A DNA stretch of 64,000 nt from Mermis nigrescens (Eukaryota > Nematoda > Enoplea > Mermithida > Mermithidae). The stretch covers positions 2,934,529 to 2,998,528 of the forward strand of contig JAVLUZ010000154.1 in assembly GCA_036768485.1 (NCBI GenBank), given 5' to 3'. The position numbers and the translations under genes were made by a program. The notes below the pieces were generated by a model that saw nothing but the letters and a program-made list of their open reading frames with translations, was not told where the DNA came from and searched no databases. Below, in pieces: positions 28,646 through 38,340 of this stretch; within the stretch, counting starts at the first letter, position 1, and each line of letters starts with the position of its first letter.

Positions 28646-28794
28646 GCTTTTTAAGAATTTTAAATCTTGCAAATATTGGCCCCTAATGCACGCGTTATTG
28701 GCCAATATTGGCTTTTAACGAAAAATTCAGGGCCAACATTGGCCAATAATCAGTGCCTCAATATCACAAAAGCTATGGGTTTCGTTAATTAGCC

Positions 28795-28945
28795 TCTTCT
28801 CGACCTAAGCAAGCATCTTCTCGACCTATGTATTTAAAGATTCAAACAGCTGAATGCAGAATCACATGTAGATACCCAATTTACGTCGACCTAAGCATCT
28901 ATACATAGGTACATCGACTTAAGCATCTATACAAATACAAGTACA
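28795..28945. repeat. CGACCTAAGCATCTATACAT minisatellite, left block
   Basis: Units of CGACCTAAGCA(A/T)C... repeat several times up to the 3' end of the CR1-like element. The same unit in the same orientation continues at 36695-36800 on its far side, so the element appears to have inserted into this minisatellite. Confidence 0.65.
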
Positions 28946-29066
28946 ACTACAAATACAAATTTTATTGCAAAGTCAATGAAACAGGTAAAATACAAATAAA
29001 CACGGCAAAATACGAAGAATAAAAAATCATCGCTAGTTTCACTGGCTGCAATAGCTCCATGATACA

Positions 29067-29342
29067 TTAAAGCATACTGGTTGGAGCCACAATTTTAGAC
29101 TTGAGGTAATCTTTAACCCTGGTCTGAAAGATATTTGCCGAAGAAGAACAAATAATCGCATCTGGGAGAGAATTCCATAGATATAGGACTCTATTTGGAA
29201 AAGAGTATTTTTTAACATCTAAACGAAATTTTTCACCTTTAAGTTTTAAACTATTAACAGCTCGAGTTTTAGATGTCTGTGTAAGTGTGAAAAAATCATC
29301 AGGATCAATTTGTATATATTCATTAAAAATTTTATATATCAT
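29067..29342 (-). pseudogene. CR1-like RT C-terminal tail, out of frame with the RT
   Basis: It reads YKIFNEYIQIDPDDFFTL, FPNRVLYLWNSLPDAIICSS, and ends FQTRVKDYL: the R....WN.LP..I..A......F...L... ending of LINE ORF2. A frame break near 29400 separates it from the RT. Confidence 0.8.
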
Positions 29343-29486
29343 GGATAAATCAAAAACAACTCTACGAAATTCCAGAGAGTCTAATTCTAAAATCTGAAGC
29401 CGACGTTCATATGGTATATCACTAATTTAAGAATACGTTTGGTAAAATATTTTTGAACTTTTTCTATATTTTTTGTATCACATTTC

Positions 29487-30296
29487 TTATATGGATTCCA
29501 AGTAACTATTAAATTCTAAAAGGGGGCGAATAAATTGCTTGAAAGCTAAAATTAATGCTTCTGTATTCTTAATCTGAAATGATCGAAAAATAAGTGATAA
29601 TCGAAAGTAAGCGTTTTTGACTATATTTTTTATATGAGGAGAAAAATGCAAAGTTTTATTTAAAGTAATACCTAAATCCCGAACCCCAATATTAGTAGGA
29701 AGAAGTTTTTTATCATTTATAAAATAATCAAAGCGAGGATTATTATGGCCGAAGTAAAGGACTTGACATTTAGATACTGATAGGGGTAATTGCCATAACT
29801 TAGACCATTTGATAATATCAGTAAGAAGTTTTTGTAAAAGAAAAAAATCCACTGATTTAGCATATATTTTAATATCATCCGCGAAAAGCATAATTTTTGT
29901 TTTTTCACTAATGCAAAGGTTTGTAATATCATTAATGTAAAGTAAAAATAAAACAGGTCCCAGGACACTCCCCTGTGGAACACCACTAAGTACATTTCCC
30001 GGTAGTGAGACTGTATTATCAAGCTTAACACTCTGAGTACGATTAGTCAAAAAATCATGAATCCATTTTATGAGATCACACAGTCCATACTTAAATAATT
30101 TAGAAATTAACCTTGAACTTGAAACGGAATCAAAAGCTTTTTGAAAGTCCAAATGAATAGAATCGATTGTATCTTTATTATCTAAATTTTTGATAATATA
30201 ATCAGTGTAACAAAGTAGCTGTGATTCACATGATTTTTTCGGTAAAAAGCCAAATTGGTATTTTGATGAGAGATTGTAATGCAAGATATACGTCAT
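29487..30296 (-). pseudogene. CR1-like reverse transcriptase core
   Basis: A 269-residue frame contains YQFGFLPKKSCESQLLCY, HLDFQKAFDSVSSSRLI (catalytic Asp of motif A), SGVPQGSVLGPVLFLLYIND (motif B) and MLFADDIKIYA (motif C, FADD), then CQVLYFGHNNPR. All catalytic aspartates are present. The frame upstream (30300-30720) is degraded, with remnants of the template-binding part. Confidence 0.92.
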
Positions 30297-30699
30297 GATT
30301 TTATCTTTAATTATATTCTATAATAATCGGCATGAAACACAAGTAAGTGAAACAGGTCTATAGTTATCAGGTGAAGCGGGGTCATTTTTTTAAAAAATAG
30401 GTACTACAAGAGCATGTTTCCAGATTTTAGGTAACTTAGAAGTTAAAAGAGATATTGAAAATATCTTTTTTAATGGATTTACTCAAGAATAAGCCAGTTT
30501 TTTGAACAAAATTGGTGGAAGATTGTCAGGTCCAACTGAAAAAGACGATTTCAATTTCTTAATAGATTTTAAACTTGATTCATCATTAATATAATCGATA
30601 AAAGTCCAATTTAATTTGCTAGATACATTAATATCAATAGTGTCAGGACAAAAACCATTATCAATAGTGAAAACTGAGCAAAAATGTTTATTAAGTAAT

Positions 30700-30870
30700 T
30701 CCGCTTTTGCATAGGAATCAAATTGAAAAATATTGCGGAACAGACTTAGTTGTTTTAGTTTTACTCTTTACATACGAATAAAATTGTTTCAAATTACCAT
30801 TTTTAATGAGATTTTTTTCATAAAGTTCAATTTCTTTATGAACAGCAGCAGTATATTTATGAGAAGCAGT
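30700..30870 (-). pseudogene. CR1-like ORF2 between endonuclease and RT, right of the hAT insertion
   Basis: HKYTAAVHKEIELYEKNLIK and FYSYVKSKTK are typical of the LINE region ahead of the RT (K..FW.Y...K). The hAT starts at 30871; reading across the target duplication rejoins this frame with 34801 onward. Confidence 0.8.
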
Positions 30871-30879
30871 TAGGGATCG

Positions 30880-30980
30880 ACCGGAGCTCCGGCTTTGGCC
30901 TCTGGCTCCTCCGGCCATTTTTCGGTCCTCCGGCCTCCGGCGGCCGGAGGTACAAAAAGGGGCCGGAGGCCGGAGGTTCT
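30880..30980. repeat. CCGGAGG palindromic array, left end of hAT
   Basis: Alternating CTCCGGC, GGCCTCCGG and GGCCGGAGG units, able to form strong hairpins. Confidence 0.85.
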
Positions 30981-31369
30981 TTGAACCGAATCATTCAATG
31001 CTTTAACGCTCTTCTTTTCTTTTGAAGCTTAGCACTAAGATTGCCTATTTGGTGAATTTGTACAAACACAGGTTTAATAAGTGAAGCTGTGAATGTGAAC
31101 ACTAATGTGGCATTGTGAATGCACCATTGTTGAAATATTATATCATATATTCTGCTTAATAATGAACGAGAATATTTCAGATTGCAAAGCGAGCCGAGTC
31201 CGCGTTAATTCAGTGCACAAATGGATATAAATCTCTTTCGAGTGACAGAATAACAAACTTGGTGCGACGAAAACCCAGCCTATGGGAAACCGTAGCCGGT
31301 CACAAGCCCGGATAAATGGGGAGTGTTGGTTCCCGTGGCGACGGAACCGTGAAATGAGCTGAGAACCCA

Positions 31370-31714
31370 ATGGCAGTACAACAAATGGATAACGCAACAA
31401 CAACTAGCGCACACGGCCGAACTGATGCGTTGGGGGTATCTGGGCTCCCTTCGAAAAATAAACTACCAGCAGCAGCGAACAAAATTTTCAATGCAAAGAA
31501 AATTATGAACATTGCCACCTGGAATATACGTTCAGGTAGCCAAACTGGTAAAATGGATTTACTGGCCGACGAACTCAACAAATTTGATATTGATTTAGCT
31601 ACTATTACCGAAGCCAGACTCCCTAGTCAAGGGGAACATACTGTTTTTACCTCTAGCCATTCAAATAGCTTTAACCTTTATTATTCCGGGGCGAAAGCTT
31701 TAATCGAGGCGTAG
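31370..31714 (+). pseudogene. RTE-like endonuclease, N-terminal part (before frameshift)
   Basis: Starts near MAVQQMDNATTTSAHGRTDA; IATWNIRSG is the N-terminal endonuclease motif (TWN.R), followed by IDLATITEARLPSQG with the catalytic glutamate (TE). A frame change at about 31690 separates it from the following 246 codons. Confidence 0.88.
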
Positions 31715-31719
31715 CTTTT

Positions 31720-32460
31720 ATGTTAAAATCTAGTCTGAAGAAATATGTTACCTGTTTCCAACCTATTTCGGATCGAATCGCAACCTTAGAATTTGCTGGC
31801 ACTATTCCGACTGTCTTGATTGGAGTTTATGCCCCAACGGAAATGAGCGACGACGTTGATAAGGACTTGTTTTATGAAAATCTACAACAGACATTGGATT
31901 CATTTCAAGATGGAAATAATTTAATTATTCTTTGTGGGGACCTGAATGCGCAAACCGGCGTAAATCGTCTTGGATGGGAGAAAACTCTTGGCCCCTTTGG
32001 ATGCGGCAGCCTCAATGACAACGGTCTGCGCCTACTATCATTTGCAAACTTCAATAGAATGGTAGTGTGCAACACGTGGTTTCAACACCCTATCAATCAC
32101 AGGCACACCTGGTTTTCGAATAACAGAAGAGATAAAAGTATGCTTGACTACTTCCTGGTGCATAAGCGGTTCCACAGTGCTATCCATGATGTTCGGGCAA
32201 TGCGCGGAGCTTCGATCGGATCAGATCACCACCTGGTCAGGGCCAAATTCCGATTGCATCTGAAGGCGCACAACAATATTCGCCCCACAGCTACCCTCGA
32301 TTACTCGCACTTATCCGACCCCAACAGTCAGGCCGAATTTCAACTTCTTTTACAAAATAAATTTTCCCCACTGTTAGCCAACAATGTTGATGAAAACTGG
32401 AACTCAACAAAAAACGCCATTATCTACTCACTTAATGAAATTTGTCCCAAAAAACGATGA
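31720..32460 (+). pseudogene. RTE-like endonuclease, C-terminal part, ending at in-frame TGA
   Basis: VLIGVYAPTE, LIILCGDLNAQTG (GD.N), RHTWFSNNRRDKSMLDYFLV and SIGSDHHLVRAKFR (SDH.L) are the remaining endonuclease motifs. TGA at 32458 lies in the same frame as the downstream RT, so one nonsense change separates them. Confidence 0.9.
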
Positions 32461-34425
32461 AAAATAAAACCTTGGATCTCAGATGATACCCTAAAACTAG
32501 TTGAAGAACGCGCAAAAATCAAGAATATTAATCACAAGCTGTACCTTTTCCTCAATAGACAAATTAAACGGCAGCTTAAGACGGATAAGGACGCTTGGTG
32601 GAATGTGAAAGCCCAAGAAATGGAAATAGCCAGCAAGAACCATGATTCGCGCTTACTTTACAGCATCCTGCGAAGTTGTAATGGAAAGTTTAAAGCAACG
32701 AGTTCAAACCTCAAAGATCACCATGGCAACCCCATCAAATCACTAACGGGTAAACTAGATAGATGGAAAGAACATTTTAGCCAATTGCTTAACCGCCCAC
32801 ACCCCACAAGCCTAGACAAAAGGCTGATGGAGAACGTGGATCTGAAATTTTCAAGCACAATTAATGATCATCCTCCAACTGAAGAGGAAATCAGAATATC
32901 AATAAAAAGACTCAAGAACCGGAAGGCACCAGGTGTGGACAACATCCCTGCTGAAGCTTTAAAAGCTGGAGGAGAGGCAATAGTCAAACAACTAAAAGGC
33001 GTATACTCGACCATCTGGAACAAAGGCACAGTGCCTCAAGACTTTAAGGACTCAATTATCGTACCAATTCACAAAAAGGGAGACCCAGCTACCTGCAAAA
33101 ACTATAGAGGAATAAGCCTGTTAGCAACATCTGGAAAACTTCTGACCTCTATAGTCCGATCCAGACTACTCAGTGTTAGAGAAACTAACTGCAGGGAAGA
33201 GCAGGCTGGTTTCAGGCCTGGAAGAGGTTGCACCGACCAAATATTCACACTTAGGCAACTAATTGAATCGCGCCTACGCTGTAAAAAGGACACATTCTTG
33301 GTATTTGTGGATTTTGCATGCGCATTCGATAGCATAGACCATTCGTCCTTATGGTGCGCCCTCAAAAATGAATCAATCCCGCATGCCACACTTAGTATTC
33401 TCAAGGCCTTCTACGACGGTGGAATGAGCAGGGCAAAATATTTGGGAAATGTGTCCTCACCATTCTCAATTACCACTGGCGTTAAACAGGGATGCATTAT
33501 TTCGCCTATGTTGTTCAATGTGACTATGGACTGGATTCTCAGAAAAACTTTCGACGACATGCCAGGTGTACAAGTCGGAGCTAATTTGTCTCTCACTGAT
33601 TTAGTATACGCCGACGACATTGTATTTTTTACCGAAACAGCTCAAGCCGCACAAAATACCTTGAATGCGTTACAAGTGAATGCCAACAAACTCGGCCTGA
33701 CAATAAACAGCGAAAAAACTAAATTTATTCTCACGGGCACACAACCGGCCATATTACAACTTGATGGCAAACCAATCGAACGGGTGGATGCATTTAAATA
33801 TTTGGGATCGGTTATCGATAGTGGACGAATAGTAGCAACTAGCGACATCAAAAACCGCATTGGGAATGCTATGTCAGCATTCACTTCACTAAAGAAGTGT
33901 TTGTGGAACCAAAAAGACGTTACCATCACAACAAAAATGAGAATTTTTAATGCTTCCATCAGGACAATTTTGATGTACGGCTCTGAGTCGTGGACTCTGC
34001 TTAAAAGCGATATGCACATATTAGAACGTTTTCAACTTCGATGTCTTCGTAGCATTTTGCACATAAATCTACGAGACCGATGGGAGAATGAAACTGTGCT
34101 GCAAGTATGTAAAAACCAAACCAGTATCAAACTCTACTTAAAGCGACAGCGGCTCAGGTGGTTTGGACATGTCTGCCGCATGAACAACACCCGACTACCC
34201 TATCAGTTAATTAACTCTAAGCGGCCCACGGGGTGGAAAATCTCTCGAGACGCCCCTAAGAAAACATGGTTGACACAAGTGGCACAAGATGTTCAGCCGC
34301 TCCACTTCTCAATCATTGATGCCCAACAAGCAGCCTTGAACCGCGATCAATGGCGTGCTGTAATCCGTGATACACTGCCTTTGGCCGCCACAGCTCAACG
34401 GTCGTTGCCCTACCAACGTCATTGA
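32461..34425 (+). pseudogene. RTE-like reverse transcriptase and C-terminal domain
   Basis: Open from the TGA to 34425; the long uninterrupted methionine-started frame is 32605-34425 (606 residues). Motifs in order: LKNRKAPGVDNIPAEALK, IPIHKKGD-like IVPIHKKGDPATCKNYRGIS, EEQAGFRPGRGCTDQIF, FVDFACAFDSIDHSSLW (motif A), GVKQGCIISPMLFNVTMDWI (motif B), DLVYADDIVFF (motif C) and LKRQRLRWFGHVCRM near the end. The last, a 'RWFGH' block, is common in RTE-type proteins. Catalytic residues look intact. Confidence 0.93.
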
Positions 34426-34694
34426 AGCTTATGGTGTTTAAGTCAATAAGTCAATAGTCTGCTCACTTACTTTTTGAGCTATTACAGATTGTAGATATAA
34501 GTACATAAAGACACATTGCTAAGCTCTTTATGCTGTTTATTTGGGTATATAAATGCATGGCTAGATGATAAACATTCACTTCTAAAGATCTTTTACTTAT
34601 CCATGAGCAATGTATTTATACAAACCTATATACTGTACATCATATGAATTATATTTACGGGTTGTGAAAATTCTAGTTCACTGAAAATTCTAAG

Positions 34695-34798
34695 TTCACC
34701 TTCGGCCTCCAGCCTCCGGCTCCGGCCGGAGCCGGAGGTGACGATGGCCGGAGCTTTGGCTACGGCCCGGAGGAAAAAATGGACCTCCGGTCGATCCC
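34695..34798. repeat. CCGGAGG palindromic array, right end of hAT
   Basis: GGCCTCCAGCCTCCGGCTCC and GGCCGGAG units, mirror of 30880-30980. Confidence 0.85.
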
Positions 34799-34800
34799 TA

Positions 34801-35114
34801 GAAGCAGTGCGATAATTAAGTTTGTTGGCAATAGATTTATGTCTTTTGTATTTTCGCCACATGTAATATTTGTGTTTGAGTGATTTTCGGATCTCCTTAG
34901 AACGTCTCTTACCGATAATTTTTTTGAAGGGTATAAAGCATTCAATACCAAAATGAATTATGGACAAAAACTTATCATAGAAGTCGTCAACTGTAATACA
35001 ATCAAAAAATACTTGTTCCCAGAAAATGCTGTCAAGAAATAAGGCAAAATCATTGTAATTACCAGATGGATAATTTCTGACAGGAGATTCCTGTTTCCTG
35101 TTTGGATCGAGCAT
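34801..35114 (-). pseudogene. CR1-like ORF2 segment between endonuclease and RT, left of the hAT insertion
   Basis: It reads NYNDFALFLDSIFWEQVFFD, FIPFKKIIGKRRSKEIRKSL and HKYYMWRKYKRHKS, typical of the P....K.W......L...K....K.YK region of Jockey/CR1 ORF2. It meets the hAT right end after ANKLNYRTA. Confidence 0.85.
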
Positions 35115-35722
35115 TAAACAAAAATCAATCTGATTATGATCACATTAATCCGTAAATGGGGTAAAACATTAATATTAAAGCAAATATTTTCACAATTAGT
35201 AAAAATTAGGTCAATTAAATTATTATCTCGAGTGGACTCAGTAATGAGCTGTTTAAAACCTAGCTTACTTATTGTATTCCAAAATATTCGACTTAACTTA
35301 TCAATAGGAATATCTCCTTTTGCCCAGTTTATGTTTGGAAGATTAAAATCACCAAGTAAAACAACTGGGTATGAAACATCAGTACTCCAAATAATGAAAT
35401 CATTATATAATTTCATTACTTGCAAATCTGTATTAGGAGGTCTATAAATCAAAACTATTCTGAAATAATTTGTCGTATTTCTAAAATCTAGAACTAAAGC
35501 CTCGCAATTATTAAACTCCTCTGGTAATAATATTTTTGTTGCATTTATTTCTTTTTTCACTATAATACATACTCCACCACCCAAAGTTTTTTCTCGATCT
35601 TTTCTAAAAACGTTAAAATAATTTGTGTTAAAAATATTACAATCAGGAATTTTGTTTTTTAGCCAAGTTTCACAAAAACACATCAAATCATAATCTATTT
35701 CAATTTTATTAAGAAAATCCAA
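35114..35722 (-). pseudogene. CR1/Jockey-like apurinic endonuclease
   Basis: A 202-residue frame with LMCFCETWLKNKI (catalytic Glu), GGGVCIIVK, IVLIYRPPNTD, VVLLGDFNLPNINW (GDFN) and STRDNNLIDLIFTN. The terminal SDH.. motif appears degraded (PHLRINVI), so activity is doubtful. Confidence 0.9.
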
Positions 35723-35793
35723 TTTGTTTTTAAACTTCTAGCATTGATCAAGGCTCATTTAGTTACATGACAGTCCTTGCAGCCAGCCTCATG

Positions 35794-36210
35794 TTATATA
35801 TTACGACGCGAAACAAAGCCCTGAGAAAATTTTTTTATAGACAATGAATAATAATCGATAAATAAGTTTTGCTCGTTTTTAGAACGTCTATCGCGCAATT
35901 CAGACTGCAACTCACGTGCCTTGACTCGTTGCTGGTAAGACAGATCGGGCCGAGCCCATAACCGTCGCTTGTTCTCATCATTGTCGAAGGTTGTTCGACC
36001 GGCACGGTTGATGAGAGTAAGGAGTGATCGTTTCTTCTTGCTGTCGGAGCAGACGACCTTCAGAAACCGTGGTTTGCCCTGAACATGTGGGCCATCCCGA
36101 AAAACACGTGTAATGTCATTATCAACTAAAGCATTGGAAGATTTAATATGTTTAGCAACAAAATCTTGAACAACAGCCAAATCGGCTGACTCAGAACTGC
36201 AATCGTTCAA
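35794..36210 (-). pseudogene. CR1-like ORF1 C-terminal part
   Basis: VVQDFVAKHIKSSNALVDND, ITRVFRDGPHVQGKPRFLKV and then ARPDLSYQQRVKARELQSEL correspond to the ORF1 region with 'I....R.G......RP.L..F' and 'DL....R....L..EL..R' seen in CR1/L2-like elements. Likely RNA-binding/chaperone in intact copies. Confidence 0.75.
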
Positions 36211-36377
36211 TCCGAATAGAACAAAATTATTTTTTTACTTTGGATTTCTAAAGCGTCACGTATCATAGAGGGAATATCGCAGGATAAATTTGAAGAATTA
36301 GTTATTTGCAATTTATCGAATTTCGCATTAAGTTCGGTAATTTGAGAAGAGAGGACATCCAGTCGTTTTTCAACATG

Positions 36378-36740
36378 TTAGAATTTCTTAACCAATAGTG
36401 TACAGCGGAAACAATAGAATATTACATTTGGTTTTGAAAACGTCTTAAAATCTTCGTCGTCCACTTTCAAACAGTGTAAATGACCCCAAAGTTCGCAAAA
36501 ATCGCATAATAAGCCACAATCGTCATCGCTAACGTGATTCGCACAAACAAGACAGTCCGAGTTGACATCGAAACTTTTCGATGCGGAAACCTTCCCAGAT
36601 CGATTCGGCATAATTAACCGTCCAAGAATTGTATGAATAAGTATAAGTATAAAAATTGGCGATTGACCAGTCAATGTACCTTTAACGATAGGGTAAAAAT
36701 CTATACATCGACCTAAGCATCTATACGTCGATCTAAGCAT
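36378..36740 (-). pseudogene. CR1-like ORF1 N-terminus with PHD-type zinc finger
   Basis: A C..C / C..C..WGH.HC / C..C pattern runs CLVCANHVSDDDCGLLCDFC, ELWGHLHCLKV, FYCFRC, a PHD-like finger known from ORF1 of several Jockey/CR1 clades. The likely true start is MPNRSGK at about 36611; upstream residues read into flanking minisatellite. Confidence 0.8.
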
Positions 36741-36800
36741 CTATACATCGACCTAAGCATCTATACATTGACCTGAGAGGGAGCGACCTCGACCTAAGCA
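36695..36800. repeat. CGACCTAAGCATCTATACAT minisatellite, right block
   Basis: About five imperfect 20-bp units (ATCGACCTAAGCATCTATAC). Same unit and orientation as 28880-28945. Confidence 0.8.
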
Positions 36801-37400
36801 GCTTAAAAACACCTTTTCAGATATACTAAGCCTACATAAGCCTAAGTATAATAGAAGCAAAAACTTAGATTTTCGTATATCTTATCAAGTAAAACCGAAA
36901 AAACATGCAAAAAATAGTTTTTAAAATTTCGGACAGGTTTCCGCGCCTTTTTTCTTTTTTCTTCTTCGTTGCTTTGCTTCCTTCCATAATTTCAGCCCAT
37001 ATAATTTATTTCTGACAAATGTGTAAGTCCTTGGATCGAGCCGTTTAATCGTCCCACCCAACACTCAAATCGAGAGTTGCCTGCAACTTTGCAAGTATGG
37101 CTCAGATTTTCACCAAATTTTTTTTCCGCGCTTCAATTTATCATGTTCTACCAGTTTGGCAAAAAATTTTGGCATGCCGTATTCGTTTTGCTCCTACTCT
37201 AAAAGTACCATATTCTTAAGTTCAGCCCAACAGGTATAAGTAATTTATATCTAATAATGCTGCGAGGTGAAACTTAATTTACTGTTTTGGATTTTTAGGG
37301 ATTTTATACCCTCCCCTGCCGACCCTGACCTTTTGCACTTATGGTCCAAGGACACTCCCTTGGATGGCAACACTAGTGGCAGACACGTAATCTGAAGAAG
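36801..37400. other. intergenic, mostly unrecognised
   Basis: AT-rich sequence with a poly-pyrimidine tract (36950-36975). The piece 37195-37250 resembles 26530-26580 in inverse orientation, a likely LINE 3' scrap. Confidence 0.4.
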
Positions 37401-37630
37401 ACTTATTAATGCGAATACACTGAGAACGATTGGACAAATAAGCTTTAAATCATGTATACAGATTATCCTTCATTCCATACCCTTAAGAAGTTTTTCGCTG
37501 TTCACTTTATCGAAGGCTTCGGAATAATCTAAATATATTATATCAACGAGTGTTTCACAAGACTTATTCTTTTGGAAACCAAAGAGAAAAGGAGATATTA
37601 TTTTATCAACCTTAAGAAAGTTTAACAACT
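37400..37630 (-). pseudogene. non-LTR reverse transcriptase fragment
   Basis: The minus strand reads FGFQKNKSCETLVDIIYLDY and SEAFDKVNSEKLL, RT motif A (YLDYSEAFDKV), with an internal deletion compared with complete RTs. No continuation to motif B is visible. Confidence 0.75.
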
Positions 37631-37739
37631 AACCTAAAGCGTATTTTGTATCTACACATCTGTTCTTCTAGGTTTTATGCAGAAAATAAGATTTGTTCAA
37701 GAAGCGAGAATGACAGCTATTTTTTCGCTATGATTATGA

Positions 37740-38340
37740 ATTTGCTGATAAACTTTGAATATTTTTTTGATGAATTCAGAACCGTGATTCGGCTGATTTT
37801 GTAAAAATTTTGACGTTACGACTTAGAATTGAAGTGCTCTTTTCTGGCCCGTATCCAGGGGTAGGGAGCACGTGCGCATGTATTTTTAGTCTTTATTCAA
37901 CATTAATGTACGTTTTTACTGTATTTACCGTACGTTTTGTTTTATTACTCTCTTGCATCCTTCGTAATTGTCGCGTTTCAGCAATAAATTATTTCAGATC
38001 AGTTCAAGGCATCTAAGTAGCAAAATTCACAAAGTGTATATACATCTCTAATGGTCGTTTCGTTAAACGTCTTTTTTAATTCATTCTTTGGTCTCCTTTT
38101 GTTTTTAAGAAATTTTAATCGTCACCCACCCCCCCCAACAAAATCCTGGATATGGGCCCGGCTCTTTTCAAAAAATTTTTTTAGGGCTCTGCCCCGTACC
38201 CCGCTGGTGGGCGCTTGAGCGCGTCGCCCAAGACCACTGGCATTGCCAGTGCGAGGGATTCCCCCTAGAGAAATTTCGACATGTTCAAACAGTGTTTTTT
38301 TCGCACGGACCTCTTTGCACCGTGCAAAAAAACCTCCCAA
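37740..38340. repeat. dispersed repeat interrupted by a hAT; uninterrupted relative at 40905-41100
   Basis: Flanks 37740-37843 (GAACCGTGATTCGGCTGATT) and 38161-38250 (CTCTGCCCC...GGCGCTTGAGCGCG) are contiguous in the copy at 40905-41085, where the insertion is absent. Confidence 0.8.
37844..38160. mobile_element. hAT-like element with an empty-site paralogue
   Basis: Termini CTGGCCCGTATCCAGG and, inverted, TCCTGGATATGGGCCCG; perfect 8-bp duplication GCTCTTTT (37836-37843, 38161-38168). 317 bp, no coding capacity. The paralogous repeat at 40905-41085 reads straight through this point (GAATTGAAG...CAAAATTTT), acting as an empty site. The same terminus occurs alone at about 1121-1140 and 41215-41235. 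Confidence 0.9.

Larger units (their letters stand above)
26691..28758. mobile_element. foldback element with about 195-bp arms carrying a tRNA-like B box
   Basis: Arms 26691-26885 and 28565-28758 are inverse copies (AGGCACTGATTATTGGCC at the left end, its inverse at the right). The flanking CAATATC (26684-26690 and 28759-28765) is a perfect 7-bp direct repeat. Each arm has a Pol III B-box-like GGTTCGAA(A) with an upstream TGGCGCA(A/T)TGTG that could act as an A box. Between the arms are a reverse transcriptase fragment (27085-27876), a MITE (28039-28266) and a triplicated 'AGTATCATTCTTCAGA'. Confidence 0.78.
31190..34500 (+). mobile_element. RTE-like non-LTR retrotransposon, nearly intact
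   Basis: Apurinic-type endonuclease followed by reverse transcriptase in one ORF. The coding region (about 31370-34425) is broken only by a one-base frameshift near 31695 and an in-frame TGA at 32458. The 5' region has CCGGTCACAAGCCCGG, which can form a hairpin. The 3' boundary is uncertain because no poly-A or microsatellite tail is evident before 34680. Confidence 0.85.
30871..34800. mobile_element. hAT element with CCGGAG subterminal arrays, carrying an RTE-like LINE
   Basis: Termini TAGGGATCGACCGGAG and CTCCGGTCGATCCCTA are exact inverse copies. A perfect 8-bp duplication GAAGCAGT flanks it (30863-30870, 34801-34808). CCGG/CCGGAGG palindromic arrays line the ends (30880-30980, 34700-34795). 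The interior is mostly an RTE-like retrotransposon (about 31190-34500). No hAT transposase is seen, so it is non-autonomous. Confidence 0.95.
28946..36694 (-). mobile_element. CR1/Jockey-like non-LTR retrotransposon, interrupted by a hAT
   Basis: Minus-strand order is ORF1 with a PHD-type zinc finger (36740-36378) and a basic C-terminal part (36210-35794), endonuclease (35722-35114), inter-domain (35114-34801), then after the 30871-34800 hAT the reverse transcriptase (30870-29487) and C-terminal tail (29342-29067). Several frameshifts and stops separate these. The 3' end near 28946 is AT-rich with ACAAATACAA units. Flanking CGACCTAAGC minisatellite occurs on both sides. Confidence 0.82.
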
